Assembly: GCA_030431255.1 (NCBI GenBank)
Contig: JAUIJL010000004.1
Span: forward strand, 310,001 to 374,000
Length of the DNA stretch: 64,000 nucleotides
Source of the DNA: Thermoanaerobaculia bacterium
GTDB taxonomy: Bacteria > Acidobacteriota > Thermoanaerobaculia > Multivoradales > J023
Reading direction: 5' to 3'
Part shown: positions 35,498 to 45,125 of the stretch, piece after piece
How the letters are laid out: every line of letters starts with the position of its first letter
Numbering within the stretch: position 1 is the stretch's first letter
The notes under the pieces: generated by a model
The model's input: only the letters and a program-made list of their open reading frames with translations
Told to the model about the DNA's origin: nothing
Database searches by the model: none
Position numbers and translations under genes: made by a program

Positions 35498-37957
35498 CTA
35501 ACCCACCGGAAACCTCGGGCGCGGGGGCACCGGTTTGAGACGTCCGAGCTCGACTCCGGTGTAGTAATGCTCGAGGATCTCACGGTAGGTGATGCCTCGC
35601 TGGGCCATGCCGAATGCGCCCGCTTGGCTCATGCCCACCCCATGGCCCCAACCGCGGCCGCGGAAGAGCCAGCCGCTTTGGCCCGCCTGATTCTTGGTGC
35701 GCTCCGCTTGGAAAAGGGTGTCCCACACGTCCAAGGTCCAGCGGACGGCGAGACCTTCGACGATCGTGCGCTCGCCGCCTGAGCCGATGAGCGCGATCTT
35801 ACCGACCCGGCCGGAGACGCCGCGCTCTAGGATTTCGAAATTCACGAAGGGGAAGCCGGGATAGCGCTTCTGTACGGCCGCCCGGAGCTCGGCATCGGTT
35901 TTGAAAATGCGCCACTTCTGCTTGGGTGCCCGCCTGGCCAGGTTCACCGGTGGCGAATCCACGGGCTGCACCAGGGCTGAAACGGTGTCTCCGGTCCAAT
36001 AGATCCGCAGGCGATCTCCGGGCACGAGATCCAATTTGGAAGCCACCGTACGACCGCCCCGCCGCCGATAGGTGGCCAACGAGGACGGCAGTGGGTAGGA
36101 CAGATGCCGGGCTTCTCTGCGCACGGAGAGAACGCCCTTCTCCAGCTTCAGGAAATGGGCTTTCTCTTCCCGCAACGCACCGAGGTAGAGGGCCAGCTCG
36201 AAGAGCAGCTCCTCCGCCTCCTCGGGCCGTAGAGCCCGGTCGGCCTTGGGCTCCAAGAAACCGCCCATGCGCAAATACGTCGCCAATCGACGATCCCGGT
36301 CGGCCCAACCGCTATCCGGTTTCAACAGCGCATCCACTTGACGTTTGGACGTCATCCTTCGATCCAACATGAGGTCGAAAATCGACGCCACGAAACGCAA
36401 GACCTCGCTTTTCTTCAACGAGGACAGCCGGTCGCCGGGCACCGATAGATCTACCATCAAAGCCAAATGCTCCAACCGGGCGGAGAGCACCTGGGCCGGT
36501 CGACCCGTCGACGTCGGGAGCAGGCGGTGCATCAAACCCGAGGGGAAGACCGCGCCCGTATCGAGGTTGCCTTGGAAGAGGGTGGGCCCCGCTTCCAAAC
36601 AAGGAACCCCACGCAGGTAGTCGCCTTTCTTCAGCGGGAAGATCACTTCGACGTTTTCTGTGTGCCCGCCGGAGGTCGCGCTGTAGAAGGTTTCCGCGGG
36701 TCGACCTTCATACAGCAGTACCTGCCCTTCGGTCTCCTCAATGGCGCGATCGCTCACGGGGTGCTCCACGCCCATGCCGCCGTAGACCTGGCAGCGAGGG
36801 GTGGAGCAGATGTCGTAGCCCTCGCCCGAGAATTCGCCGAGGTTGCGCAAGGTGTAGGTCCGCGCGGCCACGGTTTGAGCCTTGAGCGCCTCCGGCTCGT
36901 TGTAGAGCTCAGGCCCCATCTCCTTGGGCACGACCCCACGCAAATACTGCTCCAACGAAATCTCATTGATCACGTTGAGCAGGCCCCGCTCGTTGAGGAA
37001 GACCAAGAGCTTGCCCCGGTAGCGGGTGCGGCCAAAGGGAATTCCCACATCGTCGGGAGCCCGCAGCTCCAACCAACGGTCGGCAATCCGATATTTCGCG
37101 CCTCCTTGGACCAACCGCAGGGCGGCGTTTTCCAGCTCGCCGCCTTCGCTCACCACCCAAGCTTGGGTGACCCCTAGGCCGGCGAGATGGCCACGGGCCG
37201 ATTCCGCACCTTGCCGGTCGGCAAAGCGTCCCACCCGCACTCGATAGAGGTCCGTGTCCGCGTCGAAAATCGACTCCGAAGGATATTCGGTCTCTGAGCT
37301 CAAGTATTGGGCAATGCCCGCGGCCTGCTTCTCGTCTTTGAGGGCCGCCACCTGCAACCGGTAAATTGCCTTCTTTTCAATCCCGGTTTCGGGGCTGATG
37401 CTCGCCTGCCGATCCATGGGCAGGATGCTGTCCCCCTGCCCCCAAACCGCCTCGATGCGCGGGTCACAGCAGGGCAGCTTGAAGTCTGCCAAATCCGTGG
37501 CCAGACCCACTCGCAGGACCAACGGTCCCAGAGGACGGTCGTCGTCCTTGCGCACGGGCTCGGGCAGCAAGGTCTCGGTTTCAATGGGCGCCACCTCCGC
37601 CTTTTCTTCCGGAGGATCTTGCCGCACCATCACTCTCTCGGGGGCCGGCTCCGGCGCGGTGACGGGCTGGTCGGCCGGTCGACACGACAGGACCAAGCAC
37701 ATGACCACGAGCACCGTGACCAAGGCATGATTGCGGACCCGAGCCGCGGGCAGACGGGACGGCAAACGGCTCTTGATGCTCGGGAGGCGACCCGTGATGC
37801 TCGCGAGGCGGTCCCAGATCCGGACGATCCACCCGCGAAGCGCGGCGAAGCGCCTCCCACCCCGGACGGCGTAGAAGGATTTGCCGTAGGTGGGGGCCTT
37901 AGCGGAGGATTTTGGACGCGCCTTTGCCACCATGGACCGCCGGTGAGGCTCAGCCAC
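35498..37957 (-). CDS. SpoIID/LytB-domain lipoprotein with SPOR domain
   Basis: An 819-residue envelope protein. A long basic N-terminus leads to a lipobox-like LVVMCLVLSC near residue 100. An SPOR domain follows (about 190-285, YRLQVAALKDEKQA... LYRVRVGRFADRQGAESARGHL) that should bind denuded septal peptidoglycan. The large SpoIID domain has ISLEQYLRGVVPKEMG, LKAQTVAARTYTL, CQVYGG, ETFYSATSGGHTENVEVIF and, near the C-terminus, GRGWGHGVGMSQAGAFGMA. SpoIID proteins are lytic transglycosylases. The GTG start at 37957 overlaps the preceding loader gene by 8 bp; ATG 37933 is an alternative. Confidence 0.88.
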   Translation of the reverse strand: MAEPHRRSMVAKARPKSSAKAPTYGKSFYAVRGGRRFAALRGWIVRIWDRLASITGRLPSIKSRLPSRLPAARVRNHALVTVLVVMCLVLSCRPADQPVTAPEPAPERVMVRQDPPEEKAEVAPIETETLLPEPVRKDDDRPLGPLVLRVGLATDLADFKLPCCDPRIEAVWGQGDSILPMDRQASISPETGIEKKAIYRLQVAALKDEKQAAGIAQYLSSETEYPSESIFDADTDLYRVRVGRFADRQGAESARGHLAGLGVTQAWVVSEGGELENAALRLVQGGAKYRIADRWLELRAPDDVGIPFGRTRYRGKLLVFLNERGLLNVINEISLEQYLRGVVPKEMGPELYNEPEALKAQTVAARTYTLRNLGEFSGEGYDICSTPRCQVYGGMGVEHPVSDRAIEETEGQVLLYEGRPAETFYSATSGGHTENVEVIFPLKKGDYLRGVPCLEAGPTLFQGNLDTGAVFPSGLMHRLLPTSTGRPAQVLSARLEHLALMVDLSVPGDRLSSLKKSEVLRFVASIFDLMLDRRMTSKRQVDALLKPDSGWADRDRRLATYLRMGGFLEPKADRALRPEEAEELLFELALYLGALREEKAHFLKLEKGVLSVRREARHLSYPLPSSLATYRRRGGRTVASKLDLVPGDRLRIYWTGDTVSALVQPVDSPPVNLARRAPKQKWRIFKTDAELRAAVQKRYPGFPFVNFEILERGVSGRVGKIALIGSGGERTIVEGLAVRWTLDVWDTLFQAERTKNQAGQSGWLFRGRGWGHGVGMSQAGAFGMAQRGITYREILEHYYTGVELGRLKPVPPRPRFPVG

Positions 37958-38831
37958 CGATCTTGTTTTGATGCATCATGACCGTCCGTCGATAGTCGGG
38001 AGCGTCCATCGGCAGAGCTTGGGCCATTTCATACAGGCGGCTGACCAGGGCCGGGGAGATTCGATTGCTCAACAGCTCGGCGCCGTCACCCGCCGCCCGC
38101 TCGGCGGAATCCAAACGATAATTGGAGGTGAAAATCGTCGGCCGCCCCGCGGTGTAGCGGGTGTTCATGATCAGGTAGAGGTTCTCCATCGTCCATTCCG
38201 TCGGCTTTTGGGCGCCCAGCTCGTCGAGCACCAAGACGTCGGCATGGATCACCGGGGAGAGGATGGACGCGTGGGACTCGGTCGCATTCTGGGTATTGAA
38301 CGTGGCCTGGATCTGATGCAGCAGGGTGGTGAAATCCACGAAACGCCCGCGGATTCCGTAGAGCTCGATCAGCTCGATCAACACCGCCACCGCCAGATGA
38401 GTCTTGCCCACGCCCGGTGGGCCGATGAGCAGCAGACCCGTTCGCCGATATCGATCCTGGGTGAGATCGAAGAAAGAATCCACGTACTTCCGGCTGATGT
38501 TGCGCGCCCGCAGCAACCGCTCGGCCACGGATGGGTCCGGATTGCTGGTGTTGAATTTCGCCAACCGACAACCGCGGTAACGGTCGGGAATTCCCGCCAG
38601 CGATAAATAATCGTGGCGACGCCGGGCGTTGCGGCAATCGCATCGGACGGCTTTGCCGGCGCCACCGTCGGCGGCCAGAATCCATCCGATGTCGCCACAC
38701 TTGGGACAAGCCGCAGCATCGGCGGGCGCGGAGCCCTCCGTGCCCCCGTCTTGGGGTGTTGCTCGCTCACTGCGGTTGAGCAGGGTGTCCAGGGGATCGG
38801 CCGCCTTTGGGCGCCGGCTCGGTGTCGCCAT
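37950..38831 (-). CDS. DnaC/IstB-type ATP-binding helicase-loader-like protein
   Basis: AAA+ ATPase of 293 residues. An N-terminal zinc-binding segment (CPKCGDIGW...VRCDCRNARR) is followed by Walker A GPPGVGKTHLA, Walker B DVLVLDELG, a sensor region (TIFTSNY) and the C-terminal arginine-containing SRLYEMAQAL. This is the layout of DnaC/DnaI replicative helicase loaders and of stand-alone relatives in other phyla. No IstA transposase is present, so it is not an IS21 remnant. It is translationally linked to the SpoIID gene by an 8-bp overlap, an odd pairing. Confidence 0.87.
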   Translation of the reverse strand: MATPSRRPKAADPLDTLLNRSERATPQDGGTEGSAPADAAACPKCGDIGWILAADGGAGKAVRCDCRNARRRHDYLSLAGIPDRYRGCRLAKFNTSNPDPSVAERLLRARNISRKYVDSFFDLTQDRYRRTGLLLIGPPGVGKTHLAVAVLIELIELYGIRGRFVDFTTLLHQIQATFNTQNATESHASILSPVIHADVLVLDELGAQKPTEWTMENLYLIMNTRYTAGRPTIFTSNYRLDSAERAAGDGAELLSNRISPALVSRLYEMAQALPMDAPDYRRTVMMHQNKIGG

Positions 38832-38951
38832 ACGCGGATGCTAGCACGGGACCGCCGGCGGTGGACCTTCTGCAAATAGGGCCGGCTGCTCGAGCTTAGG
38901 CAGTTGCAAGGCTTACACTGGGCTTGCTGCCGTCGGTTTTCGCCCGCGCCC

Positions 38952-39920
38952 TCAGCCCGGGTCGCGTCGGCGGGCTTCGGGGCGCACGGCGAAATCGAAG
39001 ACGTCGTCGCGGGCGTAGTGACCGGTCACATCCAGGGTCAAGGCCGCTCGATCGATGGCGCCCAAATCGAGGTCGGTCACCAGCAGGGTCTCGTCCTCGA
39101 AGACCGGCGACGCCACGTATTCACCGTCGGGTCCGATCATCGAGCTGCCCCCCTTGAGCACCAGATCCTCCGGGGCTCGCGGCCTGGCGGTAGACAGCCC
39201 TTCCGGCAGGTCCGACGTCCGCAGAATCGAGCCCGCCGCCAACACGAAACAGCGCCCTTCGAAGGCGTAGTGGCGGCTCGCCATCTGATGCAGGTCGTTC
39301 ACCGTGGGCCACAGGGCGAGGTGGATCGTCTCGCCGTCGCGGTGCAGGGCTTGGCGCGCCAAGGGCATCCAATGCTCCCAACACACCAAGGCTCCAATGC
39401 GTCCGACCGCGGTGTCGACCGCCTTCAGCCCGCCGGCGTCTCCCGGACCCCAAACCAGCTTTTCGGTGAAAGTGGGCACCAGCTTGCGGTGGTGTGAGAC
39501 CAAGGATCCATCGGCATCGAAGATCAAGATCGAGTTGTAGAGGGTGCGATTTCCCGGACCTCGATCCACCCTCTCGTTGATGCCCATCACCACCACGATG
39601 TCGTGCTCGCGGGCGGCGTCGGCCAGGCGGTCGCATTCCGGCCCCGGAACCGCGATGCTCGACCGGCGCAGATCCGCGAAAGCGGATTGCATTGCCGACT
39701 CGCCCCACAAGGCGACGTCCGGGCAGATATCCAGCCACACCGGATATCCTCCGATCCAAGTCTCGCCGAAAACCACCAAGCGCGCCCCTTCTCCCGCCGC
39801 TCGACCGATGAGCTCCACGGCCTTGTCCAACGAGGCCGGAGTGTCGAAGGGCAGGGGCCGGGCCTGGGCAATGGCGACGGTCACGTGTTGGGAAGATGCT
39901 CGGGTCATGGCTACGCTCAA
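38952..39920 (-). CDS. nitrilase-superfamily carbon-nitrogen hydrolase
   Basis: A 322-residue enzyme of the nitrilase branch. The catalytic triad is visible: Glu in VVFGETWIGGYP, Lys in HHRKLVPTFTEKLVWG and Cys in GALVCWEHWMPLAR. The CWEHW motif is that of true nitrilases or aliphatic nitrilase-like proteins rather than amidases. It is the last gene of the seven-gene operon, overlapping the GlcD-type oxidase stop by TTGA (39917-39920). In that context it could hydrolyse a nitrile or amide made by the upstream enzymes. Confidence 0.88.
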   Translation of the reverse strand: MSVAMTRASSQHVTVAIAQARPLPFDTPASLDKAVELIGRAAGEGARLVVFGETWIGGYPVWLDICPDVALWGESAMQSAFADLRRSSIAVPGPECDRLADAAREHDIVVVMGINERVDRGPGNRTLYNSILIFDADGSLVSHHRKLVPTFTEKLVWGPGDAGGLKAVDTAVGRIGALVCWEHWMPLARQALHRDGETIHLALWPTVNDLHQMASRHYAFEGRCFVLAAGSILRTSDLPEGLSTARPRAPEDLVLKGGSSMIGPDGEYVASPVFEDETLLVTDLDLGAIDRAALTLDVTGHYARDDVFDFAVRPEARRRDPG

Positions 39921-41341
39921 AGGTGAATCACTTTACCGGGATTGAGGATGTTCAGCGGGTCGAGGGCTCGCTTGATCGAGCGCATCCACTCGACCCCTTC
40001 TCCGTGTTGCTTTTCCACCCAGGAAATTTTGCCGTAACCGACGCCGTGCTCGCCGGTAGCGGTGCCACCCACGGCGAGCGCCCGTTCCACCATGCGGCGA
40101 TTCACTTCCTGAGCACGCGCCATCTCGTCCTTATCTTCTGGATCTAAAACAAAAGAAAGGTGGAAGTTGCCGTCGCCCACGTGCCCGACGATCGGCGCCA
40201 ATAAATCGTGCTCCTCAATATCTTCCTGGGCTTTGAGGATCGCATCGGCCAAACACGACACCGGCACACAGACATCGGTCGGCCAGCCTTTGGCTCCCGG
40301 CTTGAGGGCGAGACAAGCCCAATAGCAGTGATGCCTCGCGTGCCACAGCGCCTTGCGCTCCTGGGCGTCGGTCGCCCAACGGAAACCTCTGCCGCCGTTC
40401 TCCGTCGCCAGCTCCTGCACGGCGTCTGCTTGCTCCTCGACCCCCGCCGGAGAGCCGTGGAATTCCAAGAACAGGGTCGGAGCCACCGGGTCCTGGCGCT
40501 GGGAGTAGCGATTGCTCGCGTCGATGGCGGCCTCGTTCAACAGCTCCATGCGCGCCACCGGCACGCCGGATTGGATGGTTTCCACAGCGGTTCGCACCGC
40601 CCCCTCCAAAGTCTGGAACGGACACACGGCGGCGGCGATCTGCTCCGGCAGGCCATGGACCCGAACCTGTAGCTCGGTGATCACCCCCAAAGTGCCTTCC
40701 GAGCCGATCATCAGCCGGGTCAGATCGTAACCCGCCGACGATTTGCGCGCCCGACCCCCGGTGCGGATCACCCGACCTTCGGCGGTGACCACGGTCAAAC
40801 CCAAGACATTCTCCCGGAAGGTGCCGTAACGCACCGCGTTGGTGCCCGAGGCGCCAGTCGCGGCCATGCCCCCCAGGGTCGCCTCGGCTCCGGGGTCGAC
40901 GGGAAAGAACAAACCATGCTCCGCTAGCGACCGATTCAAGCTCTGCCGGGTCACCCCCGCCTCGACCCGACAATCCAGGTCGTCGGGGTGGATCTCCAGG
41001 ATGCGATCGAGCCCCGAAAGATCTAGGCTGACTCCACCGTGCAGTGCCGCGATATGACCTTCCAACGAGGTGCCGGCGCCGAACGGAATCACCGGACAGC
41101 GATGTTTGGCGCACACGCCGACCACCGCCGCCACTTCTTCGGTAGAGGACACAAAAGCGACCGCGTCCGGAGGATGGGGCGGATGGTACGACTCGTCGAT
41201 GCCGTGCTGATGCAAGACCGCCTCGGCGGTGGAGAGGCGATCACCGAGCAGCTGCCGAAGCTCGGCAACGGCCCGGGCGATGTCTCGCGACGCAGTTGGG
41301 TCGACGGCAGACGGCGGATTGCCGGCCTCTGGACGGATCAT
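39917..41341 (-). CDS. FAD-linked oxidase, GlcD/D-lactate dehydrogenase family
   Basis: A 474-residue flavoprotein of the PCMH type. The FAD domain carries CPVIPFGAGTSLEGH, PGATLGGMAATGASG-like text (DPGAEATLGGMAATGASGT) and LMIGSEGTLGVITEL. The C-terminal FAD-oxidase half has HVGDGNFHLSFVLDP and GGTATGEHGVGYGK. Family members oxidise D-2-hydroxyacids such as D-lactate or glycolate. No GlcE/GlcF partners are adjacent. It sits 16 bp after the methyltransferase and is coupled to the nitrilase. Confidence 0.92.
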   Translation of the reverse strand: MIRPEAGNPPSAVDPTASRDIARAVAELRQLLGDRLSTAEAVLHQHGIDESYHPPHPPDAVAFVSSTEEVAAVVGVCAKHRCPVIPFGAGTSLEGHIAALHGGVSLDLSGLDRILEIHPDDLDCRVEAGVTRQSLNRSLAEHGLFFPVDPGAEATLGGMAATGASGTNAVRYGTFRENVLGLTVVTAEGRVIRTGGRARKSSAGYDLTRLMIGSEGTLGVITELQVRVHGLPEQIAAAVCPFQTLEGAVRTAVETIQSGVPVARMELLNEAAIDASNRYSQRQDPVAPTLFLEFHGSPAGVEEQADAVQELATENGGRGFRWATDAQERKALWHARHHCYWACLALKPGAKGWPTDVCVPVSCLADAILKAQEDIEEHDLLAPIVGHVGDGNFHLSFVLDPEDKDEMARAQEVNRRMVERALAVGGTATGEHGVGYGKISWVEKQHGEGVEWMRSIKRALDPLNILNPGKVIHL

Positions 41342-41357
41342 TCAGCGAGCCCCCGCT

Positions 41358-42197
41358 TCATGCATCGGCTCCGGCCGCCCGCGCCCGCACGGAAAAGCAC
41401 AGCGGCACCTTGCCCTCGAGGCCCGGGATGACGCTTCTTCCGGGCGCCACCTCACGGGTGAAGGGGAAGCAATCGTAAGGGCTGAAGTCGAATTCGCGGA
41501 AGGACTCGATCCGCAGACCGGCGTTGAGCAGGGCGCTCAGAATTTCCGACAGGCTGTGGGGCCACGTGTAGCTGGTTCCGTCCACGGCGGCGTCGGGATC
41601 GGCGTAGGTGCCCTTTTCTTTGTATCGAATGGGCTCGGCGGCGGGAAAATACGAGCCCTCGAGGGATCTCCCTCCGTCGTCCAAAAGGCCGAGCACGGGA
41701 TGGAATTCCACCATATAAAACAGGCCGCCGGGCTCCAAATGGGCGGCCACCACCGCCGCCCAACGATTTAGATCCCGCAGCCAATCGAGCACGCCGTAGG
41801 AGGTGAAGACGACATCAAATCGTCTCCCTAAATCCAGCTCCAGGACATCTCGTGCATGGAAAGTCGCTGCCAATCCGGCCCTGGATGCGAGACCGCGAGC
41901 CCGTTCAATGGCCCGAGGCGACAGGTCGACTCCGGTCACTCGGGCCCCGCGACGGGCCCAGGACAACGAGTCCAAACCAAAGTGGCATTGGAGGTGGAGC
42001 AGAGATTTTCCGTCCACCTCCTCCCCCAGCTCGTCGAGCTCGATCGATTGCAGTGAGCTTTCGCCTTCGAGAAAGCGATCGACCGCGTAGAAATCGCTTT
42101 CCACGTGCACGTCGGTCCACTGATCCCAAAGCTCGCGGTTTGAAGCCAGGAGCTCGGCCGCGCTGTGCTCCGGAGACTGCGGACCGGCCTTAGGCAT
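41358..42197 (-). CDS. class I SAM-dependent methyltransferase
   Basis: A 279-residue cytoplasmic methyltransferase. The SAM-binding motif I is LLHLQCHFGLDSLSWARRGARVTGVDLSP (seen as three short pieces LLHLQCHFG, SWARRGA, VTGVDLSP). DVLELDLGRRFDVVFTSYG follows as motif II/III. The C-terminal half is aromatic rich (YTWPHSLSEILSALLNAGL, FDFSPYDCFPF), a layout frequent in small-molecule methyltransferases. Five bases separate it from the DUF2007 gene and 16 from the oxidase, so it is part of the operon. The acceptor is unknown. Confidence 0.88.
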   Translation of the reverse strand: MPKAGPQSPEHSAAELLASNRELWDQWTDVHVESDFYAVDRFLEGESSLQSIELDELGEEVDGKSLLHLQCHFGLDSLSWARRGARVTGVDLSPRAIERARGLASRAGLAATFHARDVLELDLGRRFDVVFTSYGVLDWLRDLNRWAAVVAAHLEPGGLFYMVEFHPVLGLLDDGGRSLEGSYFPAAEPIRYKEKGTYADPDAAVDGTSYTWPHSLSEILSALLNAGLRIESFREFDFSPYDCFPFTREVAPGRSVIPGLEGKVPLCFSVRARAAGADA

Positions 42198-42202
42198 TCG
42201 GC

Positions 42203-42529
42203 TTATCCATCCGCAGAGGGGTCTCCCCCGTCGCCGTCCGCGCCTTCGTTCTCGGCGCTCTCGGGGTAGGGCACGTCGGAATGTTGGTTCAGCAGATCGC
42301 GGGCTTCTTGGGCACGCTCGGATGCCACTTGAAACCGCAGCTCACCCCGTGCCCGGTGCAGGGTCGGGCCCAATAGGTCCGAAGGAAAGAGATTCATCAT
42401 CGCCTCGCCGTCGGTCACGTAGGGAATCTCCGCCGATTCGAGCACCGACTTGATCACCGGCACGACATCGGCCTGAGAGGTAGCGAAAACCGTTTCCAAC
42501 TGAAGATCCGGATGGTCCTCTTCGCTCAT
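42203..42529 (-). CDS. DUF2007-type putative signal-transducing protein
   Basis: A 108-residue protein. The core LETVFATSQADVVPVIKSVLESAEIPYVTDGEAMMNL followed by GELRFQVASERAQEARDLL has the small ferredoxin-like pattern of DUF2007, proteins that are often called signal transducing without proof. The tail is acidic. The ATG at 42529 is preferred to an upstream one at 42577 because AAAGGAG lies just before it; this leaves a 28-bp gap to the halogenase gene. Fifth gene from the end of the operon. Confidence 0.8.
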   Translation of the reverse strand: MSEEDHPDLQLETVFATSQADVVPVIKSVLESAEIPYVTDGEAMMNLFPSDLLGPTLHRARGELRFQVASERAQEARDLLNQHSDVPYPESAENEGADGDGGDPSADG

Positions 42530-42557
42530 CGATGGCTCCTTTCGGGGTATAGCCCCT

Positions 42558-44144
42558 TCATGCGTCCAGGTCACCACGCAGCCTAGGCAACGCGGCGACG
42601 ATTTCCTCCGGCTCCAGGCCTAGGAGATGACTGCGCTCAACTAATAAGTCTAAGTTTACGGGATAAAGGTTCGGCGTGCTCGGCGAAGCCAGACCGGCGA
42701 TATCCCGGGGCTCGATGCGACGGCGCACCCAATCGGAGAAATCCTCTAGGTTGCTGCCCACGTTCAGCAACCGATCTCTGGCTTGAACCAACAAGCTTTG
42801 CACCACCGGATCCCGGGCTCCCAAGAATCCCGACCAAGCCCCGGAGCGCTCCGCTTCCGAGGTCAGCCGTTGCTGCATCTCGCTGTAGCTCACGGTGGCG
42901 AAGTAAAGCAGGCTGACGGCGGTGAAATGCTCGAAGTCATCCATGCCGGCGTACGCGGCTTCGATCAAATACCGGACTTGATCCGCCTCTTGGCTGAGCA
43001 ACATGGAATAGGAACGCCAGGTTTCGAGATGATTCGCGAAAAGATCCCCCAGCCGTTCCACGGCATTCAAGCTCCAAGCCATGCCGACCGAATAGAGGGG
43101 GTCGAAGAAGGCGTATGCCTGGGGCAGCAAGAACCATCGTGGCCCGGCGCTGCGAGAGAATTGGTATTGCAATCGCGGCACGTAACGGATTCGATTCACC
43201 GCTTCCGCGTCGGCGAACTGGGCTTGCACGGTCGGGTAATCTTGCAAATAGGCCTGCCATGCACCGGTCGGGTCCTGGGTCAGGGTCGACGGATCGAGCC
43301 TCAAGCGATCGTTGCGCAGCACCAAACCCGCGCTGGTCACCCCGTGATCGAAGGGCAGCTGGTACATCCATCCATCGTCCAAAATGTGGTGCACGGCGGC
43401 CTGGTGCTCGGGATAGGGGCCGTCTCCCAGAATGGCACCGGCCGCCACCTCGGCCAGCGGTTTGACCCCTTCGAAATGGGCGAAGAGCAAACCGGTGTCG
43501 GTCCGGGTTTGCTCGACTCGAAACGGGATTTCGAGGCTGCGGGCGACCACACCGCCGGCACCGCTGGCATCGACCACCCAACCCACACGTACTTGCTCCG
43601 CCGAGCGCTGTGCTTGGGTGGCGGCACCTTGGATCGTCAGCAGGACCGAGCTCTCGTCGATCTGTAAATCGGTGACACGGGTCAGCTCCCGGTAGTCGAC
43701 TCCTTCCTTCTCCGCCATGGTCACCAAGTGATGGTCCACGTCCTGCCGCAGCCAATGGGTGTCGGCCAACCGGTCTTCGGGGCTGGCGGCGACCATCAGC
43801 CGAGCCTCGTTGAATCCACTGTTGCGAAACGGCTCGCCGCGACGATGATCGAAGAACGTGAATCCCCGCTTCAGCCCTCGGCGCAGATGGGGCAGGTGAC
43901 GCATCCATCGACCGTAGGTGGCCAGGTGATGCAAGTCCGGCAGGTCGTAACGGGCCGCGATCCGCTCGAGGGCGAGATTCGCCAGCGGGGTGCTCGATTC
44001 TCCAAGGGCGAACCGGGGGTGTGATTCCCGCTCCAAGAGCAGCACTTTTTTTCCCTGTCGACACAATATCCGGGCCAGAATCGAGCCGGCGAAGCCGGCA
44101 CCGATGATCGCGACATCGTGGGAAATTGGTAGGGATCTAGGCAC
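42558..44144 (-). CDS. flavin-dependent halogenase-like FAD oxidoreductase
   Basis: A 528-residue flavoprotein of the tryptophan-halogenase / geranylgeranyl-reductase superfamily. The N-terminus has the FAD dinucleotide motif VAIIGAGFAGSILARIL followed by LLERESHPRFALGESSTPLAN, a hallmark of the halogenase branch. VGWVVDASGAGGVVAR and the late FFDPLYSVGMAWSLNAVERLG region complete the FAD site. The WxWxIP motif of classical tryptophan halogenases is not evident (the equivalent is DGWMYQLPF), so halogenation itself is uncertain. GTG start overlaps the radical SAM stop by 8 bp. Confidence 0.85.
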   Translation of the reverse strand: MPRSLPISHDVAIIGAGFAGSILARILCRQGKKVLLLERESHPRFALGESSTPLANLALERIAARYDLPDLHHLATYGRWMRHLPHLRRGLKRGFTFFDHRRGEPFRNSGFNEARLMVAASPEDRLADTHWLRQDVDHHLVTMAEKEGVDYRELTRVTDLQIDESSVLLTIQGAATQAQRSAEQVRVGWVVDASGAGGVVARSLEIPFRVEQTRTDTGLLFAHFEGVKPLAEVAAGAILGDGPYPEHQAAVHHILDDGWMYQLPFDHGVTSAGLVLRNDRLRLDPSTLTQDPTGAWQAYLQDYPTVQAQFADAEAVNRIRYVPRLQYQFSRSAGPRWFLLPQAYAFFDPLYSVGMAWSLNAVERLGDLFANHLETWRSYSMLLSQEADQVRYLIEAAYAGMDDFEHFTAVSLLYFATVSYSEMQQRLTSEAERSGAWSGFLGARDPVVQSLLVQARDRLLNVGSNLEDFSDWVRRRIEPRDIAGLASPSTPNLYPVNLDLLVERSHLLGLEPEEIVAALPRLRGDLDA

Positions 44145-45120
44145 CGCCGGCCCCCGCGCCCAGCAGCGATCCGCCGTCAGGCGCCGGCTCGAGGGTCATT
44201 TGTAGCCGCCGCAGAAGGTCTAGGCGCTCACGATCCTCACCGTGGGGGTCGTCGGCAAATCCGTCCAAATCCCAGGTGTCCAGACGCACGGCTCCGGGAG
44301 CCAGCTCACGGCAAGCCATGAAGCCGTCTTCAATGCGATCGAGGCTCAGCGGATTAAATTCACCCTTCGCTTGCAATCTTCCCAGCTCCTCGGATCCGGC
44401 CCGGACCGGAATCAACCACACCGTCGTTGCCCCACAATCGAGGGCAAAGCTCACCGACTTCTTCAACCACTCCCGCTCCTGCCCGGGCGGCACAAACGGA
44501 ACACCCAGGAGCAGGAACGCCCGAAGACCGATCCCGGCGTTTCCCAAGGTGTCCGCGGCGCGTTTCAGGTCGTCGAGACCGGCCCCTTTATTCAACCGCC
44601 GGAAAGCCTCGGGGTGGGCGGTTTCGAACCCCATCGCCACCTCCAGCTCGCCGTGTAGCCGGTGTGAAAGCTCCTCACATCGCCGACCCAACAGCTTGGG
44701 GTGGGATTCCACGACCACTTTATCGAAGTCCGCTACGCTGCGGGCGATTTCGAGATCGTCCTCCGCCGGCACGGAGCCGGCATCAAAGAAATTAGATGCG
44801 TTGTAGAGCTTGAGGATACGCCCACCCGTCGCCGGCTCGGACGGACGGCTGTGCCGCGAGCCCAAGGACTCCAACGCGAGGCGGATTTGGTGTGGAATCG
44901 CGCCTTTTGGGGTTCTTGCGTCGGTGGTATAACGCCAGAGATCGCAGAAAACGCAGGTGAAGGGGCATTCGCGCCCGGCGAGGAAAATCGTCCAAGAGTC
45001 GGCGATCCGCCCGTCGGGCAGCAGCTCGCGCTCGACCAAGGTGTCGATCGGACGCCAGGGATCGATCACCGACTTGGGCGGCCGCAAGGCTCTCAGCCTT
45101 GCATCCTCGGCGGACGGCAT
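44137..45120 (-). CDS. radical SAM enzyme (Elp3/RaSEA-like)
   Basis: A 327-residue radical SAM protein. The cluster motif is CPFTCVFCDLW (Cx3Cx2C) near residue 53. Further conserved-looking blocks are ILKLYNASNFFD, VVVESHPKLLG, VAMGFETAHPEAFRRLNKG, LRAFLLLGVPFVPPG and TVWLIPVRAG. The style is that of the Elp3-like/TIGR01210 group related to the archaeosine synthase radical subunit, not of peptide-maturing SPASM enzymes. Starts 5 bp after the asparagine-synthase-like gene and overlaps the halogenase gene by 8 bp. The substrate is unknown; co-translation suggests the three proteins act in one pathway. Confidence 0.88.
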   Translation of the reverse strand: MPSAEDARLRALRPPKSVIDPWRPIDTLVERELLPDGRIADSWTIFLAGRECPFTCVFCDLWRYTTDARTPKGAIPHQIRLALESLGSRHSRPSEPATGGRILKLYNASNFFDAGSVPAEDDLEIARSVADFDKVVVESHPKLLGRRCEELSHRLHGELEVAMGFETAHPEAFRRLNKGAGLDDLKRAADTLGNAGIGLRAFLLLGVPFVPPGQEREWLKKSVSFALDCGATTVWLIPVRAGSEELGRLQAKGEFNPLSLDRIEDGFMACRELAPGAVRLDTWDLDGFADDPHGEDRERLDLLRRLQMTLEPAPDGGSLLGAGAGGA

Positions 45121-45125
45121 CTACA

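Noticed and set aside
37950-38831. IstB of an IS21 element
   Set aside because: No IstA transposase or terminal inverted repeats nearby; the N-terminal zinc segment fits DnaC-like loaders.
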